A stretch of 64,000 nt of DNA. Origin: Jacaranda mimosifolia. Its lineage: Eukaryota > Streptophyta > Magnoliopsida > Lamiales > Bignoniaceae. Under the pieces are notes generated by a model. That model worked only from the letters and a program-made list of their open reading frames with translations. It made no database searches and was not told the DNA's origin. The stretch covers positions 39,649,404-39,713,403 of the forward strand of contig CM032122.1 in assembly GCA_018894105.1 (NCBI GenBank). The letters are read 5' to 3'. The first letter of the stretch is position 1. Each line of letters starts with the position of its first letter. Below, piece after piece: positions 12,540 through 25,969 of the stretch. The translations under genes and the position numbers were made by a program.

Positions 12540-15500
12540 CTACAATGCATCAGCATCCATGCGCTCGATGATTCTGTGTGCTTCCTCCTCCGTTGCTGGA
12601 ACCACCTTCCTGATCCTACGTCCATTGTTCATCGCCTTTGCCTCAGGCCGGACAGTAAAGGTGAAGTAAAACCTATTCGACACCTGCAACAGAAATCAAA
12701 CACTTGTACTTATAGTTTGTAGTTTCACATAATCAAATAATTTAAAAGTTTCAAGAACTTAAAAAAGAAAAAGGGGGGGGGGGGGGGTGTCCCTTCAAGT
12801 CTCTGATTTGACCAATACTAACTCTATAGCTAGAGAATTCTCCCCCAAGGAATTCTGTTTTCCTTATGAGAGAATAATGTCTGTTCTAATTATTTCCTGC
12901 TGGCCTTGTAACATTTGCTAAAAGAGAAAGCATACCTCGCTAGACCTAAATTCCGGCCTTGTAACATGTGCAACAACTTCTATATGGATTAGCGGCCGAT
13001 CTGAATTCTCACATTCTGTGTACAACACACAAGATTTGAAACGCAAGAAATCTCCAACATCCACCTGCATTACAAATGAAACGATTAGCTTCTTTGACTG
13101 ATGTGAAGTTTGGTTCAGAAGAATATTTTGCCCATAGAAAGATTACTAATATTTCACATGGACAACTAATGTCAACATGCAGCAGGTGGGTGATACTGAG
13201 GTAGCACTAGAAGATGCACCACAGGAAACAGAAACAAGTTTCCCAATTGAAGGACTTAATAACACAGGATTCAACTAATTGTCTTGATTGTGGAATATTA
13301 CCGAAAAAATGGGAGTCCGTAGTCAAAAGCTTAGTGCAATTACTTCTAGTATGGACTATGGAATGAGTTAATCATTCCCTTTGGTATCTTATTGAACAAA
13401 AACGGTGTTCCTGATTATCCAATAAGAACGGTTTTCATTTTTCTAGTGAGCAATTTTAAGATCTATGCTAACAACATTGATTGCAAAGTAGATCATTCGA
13501 ATTTTTCAATTCATAAATGTAGATCTCGGACCTGGTTATATTCTCGAAACTCATACAGAGAAACCCTATGGTCTAATATTTACATAGAATTGCAGCTGTT
13601 TCTAGCAGGACTAAAGAGGGTAGCAGGTTATGCTGTTCTATGGATATCGTGTTAATGACAACAGGAACTTGGTAATGGCAAATAGAAGATATTGAAATAT
13701 ATACAGCCCTAGTGTTTTTGCTCTGGCCTAGAATATAGATGCTATTCATTAAAATTGGAATAGATAAAACGAAAACAGAGTTCAGCATGAGATACTCACT
13801 GGTCTCAGAAAATCAACATGATCAACTTCCAGAAATGACGGCATCATGCCTGCGAATGCATATGCTGTTGAAAAAGATAGCTCGAATGCTCTGTGCATCA
13901 GAAATCCTCCAAAGATACGTCCATGTATATTCCTTTGCTGTGGCTGACAAATTAAGGAGTTTTCAAGACAAGTATCTTTGAGAAGAATGCTGTCTCTATC
14001 TGCCAAGGCTGGCATGTCACAGAAGATCCGTCCCTCGGCTAGTAATGTTTCATATCTATTAACCTCTCCATTCTGAAATTCCTTTTTCTCGTCTCTGAAC
14101 TTCCTTTTTCTCAGTTTATTTCTCCCTTCTGCAGCTTCATAGAGCAACTTCTCTGGTTCTGTTTCTGGGATAAGCCGATTCACTGGAGCAGCTTTGCCTG
14201 TCTTGTAGTCACGAGCCACAAAAATAAAGTTGGCGGTCAGAGCAACTGAATCAGTACTGTCAGCTGTCTCTGTGGAAGAAAATTTTCTTTTAGTTAAATG
14301 CGCATATGCAGAGAGCAGAGAAGTCAAATTTCTCTCATGATAATAAGTCCGTAAAGAACTCAACTTTAGAATTTAAAGATTACAAGAAAAGAGATGCAAG
14401 AGACAGATCAGTTATGAAGATCCCATCAGAGTATATGGAACTGCCGCATGAACATAAACATTTTCTTGACTGAATGCTAAAGAATGTAGCAGAGATGAAG
14501 ATATCTCTCATCCCTAGTGTGGAAAATGATCACAGTCCAAGCAGATAAATTAGGTAGCTGGAAGCTTCAGTCATCTAATGAGAACAAAGGCATTGCTACG
14601 TTAAACTAACTTGCCCCTTGACATAATTTTGAACTAACAGCCTAATTGAGTGTGGAAAATAAACTTTTATATTTTATATATCACTTCAACCCTTCGCCTT
14701 TGATTCCCAAATTTTCTTTTCATATTCTTCACTTTTTTTTTTTTTTTTTTTTTTTTGGTGTGTGTGTTTGAGAGGTTTTGGGGTGTGGGGTGAGGGGGGA
14801 ATCAAAAAAGGAGCATCAATATAATCTACAGAGTTACTTCAGACCAATTCTGGTATAATTCTGGTATTGGTTTTAAGGAAAGTACCAGTGGCTGGCTGAG
14901 TGACATCAAGTTGAATCTCAATAGACGACCGGCCAACCCAAGTAACAGCACCAGCTATTTTGAGATCAGCATCGACACTGATGGGCTTCTTTAGCACCAT
15001 TTTGTCAACAGAAGCAGTCACCAGATAGAGCGGTCGAGTAGTGCTATCATCATCGGAACAATGCTAATATACAAGGGACAAAAAGAACAGATTATTTATT
15101 AAAATAAACAAATAACAAATAACAACATTTCCATTTATATCTCTTCAAATCCTACAGGGTAACCGGTAACAGCTGATTTAACCGTAATTCTGAAAGAACA
15201 CTTAAAAAAAACTCACGAGTATTATTTTGCTGTACTCATTACATACTGGAAGCAAATTAATATAGTGCAACAGAAGTTAATCTAAAACAAGATAATACAA
15301 GAAACTATAAACACAAACTGCTCCTATTTTTCTTCATCATATACATCAAAACCAGTTTGTCAAAATATTCTGAAACAGATCAAGCTAAAGATTACATAAA
15401 CAGGGACAGAACATCATTCTTGAAAAAATAAATAAATAAATAAAGATCAAGATCAAAAAATTAAACATACTACCCCCCCAAAAAAATTATCTTGAAAAGA

Positions 15501-15897
15501 ATTGTACCTTGACTGAAATGGTGCCAGCAAGAGCATCAAGATCTTCAAGCAACTTCCCAATTCTGACCTCATTCCAAGCATCCCTATACTGCTCCCTCAG
15601 TATGTAATCACTTGAGAAGTTGTACAAAATGGTCATTCTGCTCTGAGATGGGGTCTTCGTGAGCAACTCACTTTGAGGGGGTGCATCAAGTGGGGGGTCA
15701 AGAAGCCTTTCAAAGATGCTGGACTTTGTCTCCCAAAGGGCAATTGTCATGGGTGAGTGGTACATCCCAGGCCACAAACTGAGGGGTTTTCTTGCTGAAG
15801 AACTGGAATCATTTTTCTTGGCAGAGCTTTCAAATGGGAAAGTGAGGGTGGAGAAAATGGGAATGGGATTATTGGAGGGAGAGGGATTGGACTCCAT
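12540..15897 (-). CDS. double-hotdog acyl-CoA thioesterase (ACOT9-like)
   Basis: Hydrolyses acyl-CoA to free fatty acid and CoA; plant relatives are organellar. Five exons on the minus strand: 15897-15508, 15063-14886, 14269-13800, 13064-12936 and 12683-12540, all GT-AG, closing to 436 aa. The reading frame is open upstream of 15897, but the first ATG is there (MESNPSPSN), so I take it as the start. The Ser-rich N terminus could be a transit peptide. First hotdog domain: [11 protein letters not shown], then [19 protein letters not shown] and [17 protein letters not shown]. Second: [20 protein letters not shown], then [32 protein letters not shown] and FYFTFTV. The repeated hotdog signature (HGxxFGGxLM) is clear in domain 2. 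Intron 1 and the long intron between exons 2 and 3 hold only low-complexity DNA. It is probably the counterpart of Arabidopsis At5g48370 (memory and synteny). Substrate range cannot be read from sequence. Confidence 0.9.
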
Positions 15898-18842
15898 TGA
15901 ACTGAACTTCAAGGGAGGTCTTGAATTGGGTTTTTCTAGAGGGATTGAAACCCAAAGTCAAGGGAAAGATTTATCATATCTTGATTAACTTTTTGGCCAT
16001 AAAGATTGTACTTTGGGATAATAAATAAAGTTAGTTGAGATAATTGAATATTAGCAGAGATAATGGATTTTGTGAGAGTATTTATGAGAGTTTGGAGCCC
16101 TTCTCCCTGTGTGGCTGAGAATATGTGAAAATGGTGGGAAATTTCGGAAGATCTACAGTCAACTATGATTATTGTTGGAAAAAGCCAAAGCTTGATGGAG
16201 TTTTGTACTTAATTATAATGTTTTTTTTCCCCTTCTTTTTTTCCCATCCAAAGAAATCAAACATTGGGCATGATTTGGTCATGTTTTTCTCTTTTTCTTT
16301 TAAAATTAATATCTGGCAATTCGTAAGTTTATATTGTTATTATTTTGTTTTGTTTTTTTTTTTTAATTTAGATTCAAATTTTCAAAAGTGTTTTTGAATT
16401 GAGTCTATCTGCATTCATTGGGTAATATTTGGGTATGAATTATGTATTTTAGGATAATGAATTTTGAGAGTGGGATTGAGAAATGTGACCTATGTTTGTT
16501 TATGTTTTGAAAATAGTAAGAAAATTATTTTGGAGAAATTTGGTTTATTTGTATAGGGGTTGTTCTCCTATGTTTTGGCCATTTTCTATAAAAAAAATTG
16601 GGGAGAATAGATTTTTGGGAGAAAATTTGAAGAATATGTAATGTGTTTCTTTTTATTTTGGGGAAATATGAAAAATAATTTGAGAATAAGTTGTCTGTTT
16701 CTTTATATTTTAGGGAGAGACAAACTTTACTGTAAATGTCAAATCAATTACTTTTTTATTGCATTTGTAAGGTTAAAATATTTTTTTTGTGTATTATATA
16801 TGTATTTTTATTGTTGGATGATGTGTGTATGTATATATATATTTGTAATGATTGAAATATGAGTGTAATTAATTTAATTGATTATTTATTTTGAAATTTA
16901 TATTTTTATAAATTTAATATTGATAAATGATGTATTATTTGGTCATATTAATAAATATTAATCATTCATGAAATGATAATTATATTTTAATTATAAAAAA
17001 ATTAGCTTGTATAATAATTATATCATAATTGTTAATATCAACCCATAAAAAAATTTAATTACTATACATTAATTATAAACTAATTATTGTTTATTAATTA
17101 AAATATAAATATTTAACTATTTATTACTTACATTTTATGTATAAATAAAACTTGATTATTTATTAAAATAAATAATTTTTTAGTAATTTATGTATATATA
17201 AGACTTAATAACAATTCATTAAATTAAAAAAAATTATATTATATAAAATTACATCATCTTAAATATTTTTTGAATAATATTAATTTATTTATTATATCAA
17301 ATCAAAACATCTTAAGTTATTTATTAAATAAATAAATATAATTTTAATTAATATATTAAATATAACTAATACATTATTTAATTAATTTAATATGTTATTC
17401 AATAGATAAATTATTTAGTAATAACATAAACAATATTTAATTAAATTTAATTCATTTTTTGATAATTAATTTAATTAAATTTGTAAACATAAGTTTTAGA
17501 ATTTTTTTACCTAGTAAAATTTTAATATTCATATATATATATATATGTATGTATGTATGCATGTATGTATGAATAAGTAAAGTGGGAGAGTGATAAATGA
17601 AAGAGTGATGTGAAAAGTAGAGTGAGAAAAGTAAAGAGGTAGGTGTGATTTTTAGGGTGTAAGGTTTTTTGGGTGAATTGGGAGGGATTTTTTGGATATA
17701 AAATTTGAGTTTTTTGGGGGAAAAAATTGGAGAATGTGCCTCCATTTTGAAATTTTTTGGGGGGTTGAAATTTTTTTGGAAAAACATAGGAGAACAAGTC
17801 CTTATGTTTTGGAAAAAGACAAATTCTACTGTAATATCAAATCAATGTCTTTTTGTTGAATTTTTTGGGTGAAAATGAAATTGAGTGATTTTTTTAATTA
17901 TTAAAATAATAAAAAATATATATGAATATATTGAAAAATTAGGAAGTTTTGGAAATAATGAAAGATAAAAGAAGATATTTTAAAATTTTTAATTTGATAT
18001 TTTGAAAAAAAAAAATTGTATGTTCAGTAACATTTGGGGAAAACAAAATTTTGTTTTCCCAAAATATAATCAAACATAGCTTGAATTATTACACACATAT
18101 TGAATAGTCATATTTAGATCACGTCTGACCAATTTGTCAAATAATATTTATAAAATACTTATATTATAAACATTTATCCATCTTAATTATTGATTTTAAC
18201 TTCTCTCCTACCATTTTATACATCTTTTATTTTTTTGAATCCCAACATTCTATACTTCTTTTTTCTCAAACGCTTTCACTATAAAGTTGTCATTGAACAA
18301 TTCCCAACGACCCTAATTTCTATCTGATTTTAAAATTTTGGGATTGAATTGATAAATCAAAAATTTAATGACCCAACTAGGAAATACCTTTACATATATA
18401 TTGAGTGTGAAAATCGTAAATAATGTGAGTTATATCATATTATTAATACAATCTACGTTGTTTATTTCATTTCGTAATTCATCTCCTATTTCAATGTAAT
18501 GTATATATATCAAATGTATTTAGTTATTAATTAATTATTTTTATAAAATAATATTTGATACACGTGTCATACATCTATATAATAAAATAGGAGATAAAAC
18601 ATATATTAGCACAGAGGATTCAAACCATTCGTGTTTCCACGCCTGATCCATATAAATTTTTTTTCAAAAGTTCTGCAGTAATCAACTCCTCCTTTTGCCT
18701 TTCATCCAATTCCCAGCGGACTTGGATTTGCATACGTTGGAATCCTAGGCTGTCCGTTTTTCACATGATTTAATACATAAGCCCAGAAGGCCCAGGGCAA
18801 AAACACAGTTGATAGGTCCAAAGTTCAGCAACATAACTCAAC
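15898..18842. other. intergenic with AT-rich MITE-family relics
   Basis: 15,898-16,130 is the probable thioesterase 5' UTR and promoter. From about 16,400 to 18,080 the DNA is very AT-rich and holds two diverged copies of a repeat core (about 16,717-16,760 and 17,815-17,860: GACAAA, TTTACTGTAA, TCAAATCAAT) also found in three other places in the window. A (TATG)n-like microsatellite lies at about 17,530-17,572. No gene is supported. Confidence 0.5.
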
Positions 18843-19550
18843 TTAGCTGTCAATGGATCAAATTTTAGTCCAAATTCGATTTGAATTCGATCCAAATTTT
18901 AGAATTTTTATCCGATTAAAATATTCGATGGATCAGATTCGATTATAAATATTCGAAATCCAAAATAAATGGATCGAATATGGAATTAAGCAATCCGATC
19001 CGGTAAAGATCCGAATCCGAACTTTAATATTTTTTATTAAATTAATACTCTTATATATAATATTAATAATATTTTAAAATAAAATCTATATATTATATTG
19101 ACCTAATATCTATATTAACATTTATATTATACTATTAATATTGAATTTTTTAACCTAAAAAATAAAAGGGATATTAATAAAATATCAAATATAATAACAT
19201 ATAATAGTTTATCTATACATTAATATAATGTAAAAAATGACTTTAATATTCAAATATTTAACTTTTTGACTAATATATAATAAAAAGTTGTTAAAAATTC
19301 AAATATGACATATATTTACTTTATAAATATAATATTTTTATAAAATTTAAGAGGAAAAAACAAGAAAGAAAAAAAATGAAATCGGATTGAATTTTTTAAC
19401 CGAATTTCGGATATCCATCGAATTCGGATATGATATTAATTAACAAATATCCTATCGGATTTCGGGTCGGATTCGAATATAAATTTTGTTAATCGGATTC
19501 GAATTCGGATATGGCAGATCCGATCCAAATCCGACCCGTTGACAGCCCTA
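18843..19550. mobile_element. non-autonomous hAT element
   Basis: The left end is TTAGCTGTCAATGG and the right end, reverse-complemented, is TAGGGCTGTCAACGG, forming imperfect terminal inverted repeats. The flanks are identical 8-mers AACTCAAC at 18,835-18,842 and 19,551-19,558; an 8-bp duplication is the hAT hallmark. The 708-bp interior is non-coding, with subterminal clusters of ATCCGAT/GAATTCGGATAT-like motifs at both ends that could be transposase-binding repeats. No transposase is encoded. Confidence 0.85.
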
Positions 19551-19558
19551 AACTCAAC

Positions 19559-20196
19559 AATGCTACCATTTCAAGCTAAAAGTGTAACAGTAATTAACCA
19601 TATTAAGACCAAAAAGACTAAGCTGCCTGAAAACTGAACTTCAAGCAGTATTACATTCTGGCAAGAGAAAGTATGAAATCTGCATCTTTTCATACAAAAT
19701 TCTCAGGCAGTCAGGCCTCGGTCCACACCTAAATGTCCTTTTCATTACAAAGTACCACACGGGCCAATATATGAAAGCCTAAATAACAGACACGAAGAGG
19801 TTAAGACTAAAGAATTAGGATGCAATAAAACCCTTCATGAGGTTGGCAAGATCGGCCCGTCCCTTTCTAAGGGATTATTCGGTCAGAAGCAAGCATAGAA
19901 ACACATACATACACAGACGAACGTATGTATACATTAAGCGAACGGTACAAGAAGCAGCAGCAGCAGCATGTACCGGAAAAAGACTTGGCACCTACATTAA
20001 GAAATTAAGCATAACTATACAGCTGAGCAGTTAGGTTCAAGTAGTTTTGCATGGAACAGATATAAGGGAAGCAGATCTGATCTAAAAAGAGAGACAAAAA
20101 TTATTAAAGTACCAACAACAATATAGTTACAAAGATGGATTATTGTTCTGCCAAGCATTATACCTCGCTTTTGATTTTTCTTTTTGATGGATCTTC
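19559..20196. other. region downstream of the receptor kinase
   Basis: No gene recognised. The part next to 20,196 is likely the 3' UTR of the minus-strand receptor kinase. Short open frames here have no family features. Confidence 0.45.
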
Positions 20197-22186
20197 TTAT
20201 ACATCTCGAGCAACAATGAGTTCCACCATTTGATCGGTATGATCCTCTGTATCCGATAGCACCAAGATGTCATCTTCTGTTGTTAAATCATACCTTTGTC
20301 CGATAGCTTTGAGTAGCTGGTACACTTCAAACATGGCAGGTCTCTCTTTGTGAGCCGGCAGCACACAACTACAAGCAACTTTGAGAAACTGGAAAAGCTC
20401 ACTATCGAAACCTTTCCCGGCCAAGGAAACATCGATTGCATCGTGAAGCTTAGAGGTGGTTGAGAGCTCTGAAATCCACTCCACTAGATTTCCCTTGAAA
20501 CTTTCAGGGGCTTTGGTCGCATAGGTTGGTCTTTCGCCTGTTACTAACTCCAGAAGCACAACTCCAAAACTATAGACATCCCCCTTCGGCGTGGCCACTA
20601 AAGTTCTTGTGTATTCGGGTGCAACATAACCCAAGTCGCCAAATTCACCGTTCACAAAAGTACTCAAATGAGTGTCAATGGGATTCATGAGCCTAGCAAG
20701 TCCAAAATCGGATATTTTGGGTTCATAATCGGCGTCCAGCAAAATGCACTTTGAACTAATGTTCCGGTGAATTATACGTGGATTGCAACTGTGGTGGAGC
20801 CATGCGAATCCTTTTGCTGCCCTTATGCCAATTTTGAGCCGCAAAGGCCAATCCATAATTTTGCCACCATCATTCACATTATGCAACTTATCATGCAGCG
20901 TGCCATTTGGCATGTGCTTATAGACTAACAATCTCTCCTTCTTAGTCATACAAAATCCTAAAAGTGGAACCAAGTTGCGGTGTTTTACATTTCCTAAGGT
21001 AGACATCTCAGACATGAATTCCTTTTCAGAGTGTTGGGTATCCTGCAGTCTCTTCACCATCAGGGAGGTTCCATCTTCAAGTATTGCCTTGTACATCGTC
21101 CCGGTTCTTCCTGACCCAATTATATTCTCTTTGCTGAAGTCATCAGTCGCCTTCATGAGATCACTCAGGTTCATTTTGGTTACTGATTTCTCAAACATTG
21201 AGAGCTGAAAACAGAAGATACAGATGTCTATGTCATTTCTTGTACATATAGGTATTTGAAAAAGAATCTTTTGCATCATATTTTATGTGAGATAGAAATT
21301 TTAAGAAAACGTAAGTGTATCTTGCCTTAATGCGTTTGGCGCCCTTGATACTCTTGGCCCATTTGTTGCCTAGAGGATCTTCTTCCTTCTTCTTCCTCCT
21401 AGACATCTTACGTAAAAAGAAGTACATACCAATGCTGAAACCCAAAGCTGTAACAGTCACTCCACCAACAGCTCCTCCAATGATTGCTGAACTATTGGTT
21501 TTCTTTGAAGGGGCTTGACAAGCAGGCAAAGGACCACCACATAGTCCTGCATTATTTGCATAACTATCTGCTGTTATAGTAAAATTTCCAAAGCTGGGAA
21601 CCGGCCCACTCAATCGGTTTCTTGCCACACTAAATGTCCTCATTCGATTAAGTTGGCCAATCTGTAGAGGAATTTGACCAGTCAACTGGTTGTTGTCGAG
21701 TTTAAGGACATTCAAGAAAGAGCAATTGGCAAGATCCACAGGGATCTCTCCAGAAAACTGGTTGGAGGAGAGATCAAGTGTAGTGATAAAACCAATTAAC
21801 TTTGAGATATTATTTGGAATGTTTCCATAGATTTTGTTGCTAGAAAGGTCAAGGCCCGTCATGGATGAACAACCGGAAATACCCAGTGGGAACTCGCCCT
21901 TAAGTCCCATGTCTCCCAGCCGGATGTTTAAGACCTTGTTCTCATCAACATGCCAACAATCAATCCCAGTAAACCTGCAGATAAACCCCTCGGTAGTGTT
22001 TTCGAAATTCCATGATCCTAAGTAGTTGAATTGATCTTGGAAAGAAGCTTTTACAGCTTTGAGGCAGTCAACATCGCTTTGAGCAGCATGGCTCAAAGAT
22101 TCAGTTAAGAGCAACCAAACAAAGATACTAATTAGAGCAGGAGTTGCTCTAAAATCCGAAACCATACTCACTATCACAGCAGCCAT
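20197..22186 (-). CDS. BIR1: BIR1-like LRR receptor (pseudo)kinase
   Basis: Small LRR receptor-like kinase of the BAK1-interacting group, which in Arabidopsis restrains immunity and cell death at the plasma membrane. Coding exons are 22186-21326 and 21204-20197 (622 aa). The frame is open upstream to 22240, but the first ATG is at 22186; 22165 is an alternative. Signal peptide about 1-35, then a [10 protein letters not shown] cap with [12 protein letters not shown], about five LRRs ([39 protein letters not shown]), a membrane helix at about 230-255, a juxtamembrane WAKSIKG, and the kinase domain. [12 protein letters not shown] replaces a normal Gly loop. The catalytic loop is [10 protein letters not shown] (HRD Asp is Asn), while the VK lysine and DFG remain, so catalysis is likely weak or absent. 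The same HRN occurs in Arabidopsis At5g48380 as I recall. The intron starts with GC. The BIR1 call is strong by recognition. Confidence 0.88.
21205..21325 (-). other. probable GC-AG intron of BIR1-like gene
   Basis: On the minus strand AAG|GCAAGA is the donor and TTTTCAG the acceptor. Removing these 121 bases joins GAKRIK to LSMFEKSV in phase, as expected between the juxtamembrane and kinase segments. The nearest GT donor (TAC|GTTTTC) would add five residues and fits the consensus poorly. Confidence 0.65.
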
Positions 22187-22257
22187 AGCCAAGAAAGATC
22201 CAAGAATATAAACCAACTCTGGATCACTGCCACTTGACAAGTCTCATCGTTCACTTC

Positions 22258-23004
22258 CTGAAAGAAAAACCAAAAATCAGACAACCTCCAAAAATGTTTT
22301 TGGGCGAGCAGAAGATCAAAAGGGTCAGTTAAGAGGATATATAAAAAGATACTAACAGAGATAATCTCACATGCTAGACATCAAACACAATTGCAGTTAA
22401 TGCACTTAGACAGCAGAATAATCACAAGTAACCCAAAATATGAGCCTAACGAGCTGCAAGAAAAAGTAAATTTACATTAAGAATCAAGTTGCTGAAAAAT
22501 CTCTTCAGGGGTTCCACCATAGCTCCCGCAACACCCGAACCCCCAAAAAAGGAAAAGAAAAGGAATCACAAAGATCTACAAACACCAAGCTAAACAAACA
22601 AACAGATACTTCAAAATTCTTCCTTTCACGAAAACCATGATATCACATAAAGGAACTATTAAAAAAGAAACCTACAAGAGCTAATTCAATGATGCGTCTT
22701 GGCAAGTAAAAAATTCACACGCCCAAATGATTAAAATGTAAACTTTGGAAGAAACCCACCTGGAATACCACAAAATTATTTAAAAAAACAAAAGGGTTTT
22801 ACCAAAATCAGAAACCCCAGAACTTCAAACCAACTCCAAGAATGAAAGGAAAAATCAAGTCTTGTTCAGAGTTATTCAAAGACAGCAGCAGAAATCATCT
22901 AGAGAAGCAATAAACAACTCACAAACAAGCACATAAGATTGCACAAATATACAGCCAAGAGAAACCATCCCAGAAAAGAGACAAAAATACAAAGAAAAAC
23001 TTAC
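22258..23004 (-). other. 5'-UTR intron of BIR1-like gene
   Basis: A strong minus-strand donor CTG|GTAAGT at 23,005/23,004 and a TTTCTTTCAG acceptor at 22,258 bracket a 747-bp intron. The intron lies between a leader exon near 23,005-23,050 and the ATG exon. No coding potential inside. Confidence 0.6.
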
Positions 23005-23050
23005 CAGGAGAATAAAATTATGGATCTTTGATGTTCAATGGAGACCTAGG

Positions 23051-25969
23051 AGTGGACTGGGATCGTGGAACACCATATTAATAATTATATTATTACTAAC
23101 TATTACCACTTTTCATATCTCATACTGTTGAATTTCGGGTCAAATAAGGCGAGGTCTACTAATCTCTCATCATTTCTTTTTCTCAAAATATATTACTTTT
23201 TTCCCCCGGCGAGTGGAGCTGAAAGACTGGACTGCAGAGCAACAAAGGCACCAAGAAAAACGCTTAAAGACTAGGATTGGCAACGACTCTAAGAGCTTGA
23301 CTTTGTCTTCCTTTTTCGTTTTTCTTGGATGCAAAAGCGTGTGGAAGTCATTACTCTTGACCAATGCCCATCGATCATTCTCCACTTGTTAATTTGTTCT
23401 TGAAAAATTTCCCACTCATAAGTCCAATGTTCATATTGGAGGTGGGTTCCCCCCACAGATCCCCACTCTTTTACCAAGACTGAAATTAGTAGATAATATC
23501 TATTTAGATTTGTGGGATATAAAAATTTTCATGTTAAAATATTGTCTAGTAATAGATATAGTCATAAATTGTTTTGCTATGAAAGAAAACCACAAATGAA
23601 GGATCAAAGAAGAAAAGGCCATATTCCATTGACTCTTATACAAGATATGACTATATATTATCATATACATTACTTAATTCTTCGATATAAAATAAAATAA
23701 TGCAGTATCGATTCATATAAAATTATTTTTAGCCTCTTTAAACAATTATAGTAGTTGAATTTTATTTGTTTTTTCACAGATTTTCACATTCAATAAATTT
23801 GTATTTTATCATTTATTTTTTCTATGTGGTACATGACATTTAAATAACATGTAAGAAGCATGCATAAAACATAAATTTTTTCTAAATTTTCTAAGACAAT
23901 CATAGTCGTTGATTTTATTTGTTGGGTCTAGATGATTTTCATGTTTATTGTGATTTAGGTCTTGATTTTTTCTTGTATGCTAAGGTCACATTCCAACCCA
24001 CACACACACACATATAGTGTAAAAAGTGGTGATGTTGTAACAACCACACACTATAGCTCCTACTAAGCTAAAGAGTTTCCAAGACTTGTTGCTTATGTGA
24101 AATTTTGACCCACATGCCATCCAAAAGCAAATAAATAAATACTTAGGGGACTTAAATCATATTTTAACAAATAATTTCCGTATGACTTCTTTGTTTGATT
24201 CTTTATATTTTTCTTGTGGAAACTTGTAGAATTTATGAACAAAAAGATAATAGTTTTAAATTGCTCCAGTTGCTCTTAAAAAGTATTAAGTTTATTGAAT
24301 TTGTATATTTTATCTCATATTTCTTAATATAGATTTATCTTTTATTTCTAATATTTTAATTTGACCTTTTTTCCTAAAATCTACTTCTTGCAAAGGTAAA
24401 TTATTTTTCTACGTCCAACTTCCCATTGATAGAAACATTTAAAGCTTTTGCTAGTTGTAGTGTCTCCTCATTTCCTCTGTTCACTGCATTGAAAACTTTA
24501 CTTGTTTGAAAAATAACACTAACACATTTGGCGAGTAGAGCTAACCTCACTATTAAAATCTATAGTGCACTTCCAAAAAATTGCTAATGAATAAAGATAA
24601 GAAAGTGTTTTATAGACTGAGAGGACAGATCAATCGATAGCAGTTAAATTTTTGATCCTAAGTTGAATAAAAATAAGTTAAATTGAATCCAAACTTTCTC
24701 TGTCCGTTGCCAATCAATCCCATATCTTTTTTAGTTGGGCTCACATTTAACTGGTCTCGAGCCATCAACATCGTTCATTATGTGGGCCCAACACATTATC
24801 AATCCCCTATACACAATCAATTATACAGATTTCCAACTGTGCTGCAAAATACTTAATCAAGAAACCTATACATAGGATGGAGAAAAGGCTATTTATTTTG
24901 ATTCATTCAGTTCAAATTCTGGACCAAGAGTTGTAACTAGCATGTCTCCATCTTTCTTTTGGAAACATAGCTATAGTTTCCCTGCTGTACTAGTCTACTT
25001 TAGGATGAAGTTGTCCTCATTGCAAGTTGATAAATAATTTGGCATTTCTTTTGTTCATGTGACACTTTTACAAACAATACTCTAGAATATTTAAACCATG
25101 GGAATTCTCTTAAAGCTTACGAATATTCACCAAGAAATCAAGATTTGTGTTGTTCTTAAGTCATAGTTATTTTGTCTTTAACTTATTAAAATATTTTATG
25201 ATAATTTTTGGCATAACTAAACTTTCAAAACTCAATATTTGTTATACTATATAATTTTATTCAAACAACAATAACAAAAAAATAATCATCTATATTGAAT
25301 AGACTTTTGATCAACTTTTTTTTTTCCCAGTACACACAAACATTGCATATTTGTTGGGTTTGGACCCCACCTTTACACTTTGGGTACGTTTGATAAGGTA
25401 TAATAGCAGCAACTAATGAATTTAATGGTGGCTAATCACGTGTTTGATATCAGTTACAAAAAATTGGGTCGACCCATAAAATTTGAAGGGCCCAGCACTA
25501 GCTACTACTGAAATTGCAGCTATGAAATCGCACCCTCAAATTTCTTCCCTGTTGTAATATCATTGAGACAATTGGCCTTGAAACCATGCTGTCTTCTTCT
25601 CTTCATGCCCTTCCAAAATCAATTTGCCATACCACTGCACTATTTATCATATTCAAAATCCCCTCCTGAAGTCAACGCGCCTTTTTTGCCACATAAGCTT
25701 TGAAGTGGGTTGCGACTATGGGCAAATATGTGAAAGTGAAGATTGTGGATAGTATCAAACATTATTGGGTGGATAAGTAGAGATTGGTGTATAGTATAGT
25801 AGTGGACCTAATCTTTAGTATCAAACAAGTGAGATTACTATTACAATCTTACATAATATCAAGCTAATCTGATCTCAACTAATGTCCATGTACCCTATCA
25901 AATGTGTCATTTATGTATGAGACTTGTGAGTTGAGACAAAGACAACTAATTGAGCCTTTTGATAGCATA
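23051..25969. other. intergenic, possible MITE near 25,381-25,915
   Basis: Upstream region of the BIR1-like gene and AT-rich spacer, no supported gene. Imperfect inverted ends GTACGTTTGATAAGG (about 25,385) and CCCTATCAAATGTGTCA (about 25,897) suggest a roughly 530-bp foldback or MITE element, but the target duplication is unclear. Its interior is less AT-rich than its surroundings. Confidence 0.4.

Noticed and set aside
12772..12787. Long G run (also C runs at about 27,470 and 50,403)
   Set aside because: Simple homopolymers, possibly with assembly length error; no evidence for a functional quadruplex.
22187..22240. N-terminal extension of the BIR1-like ORF
   Set aside because: The extension starts at TTG; the first ATG (22,186) directly precedes a plausible signal peptide.
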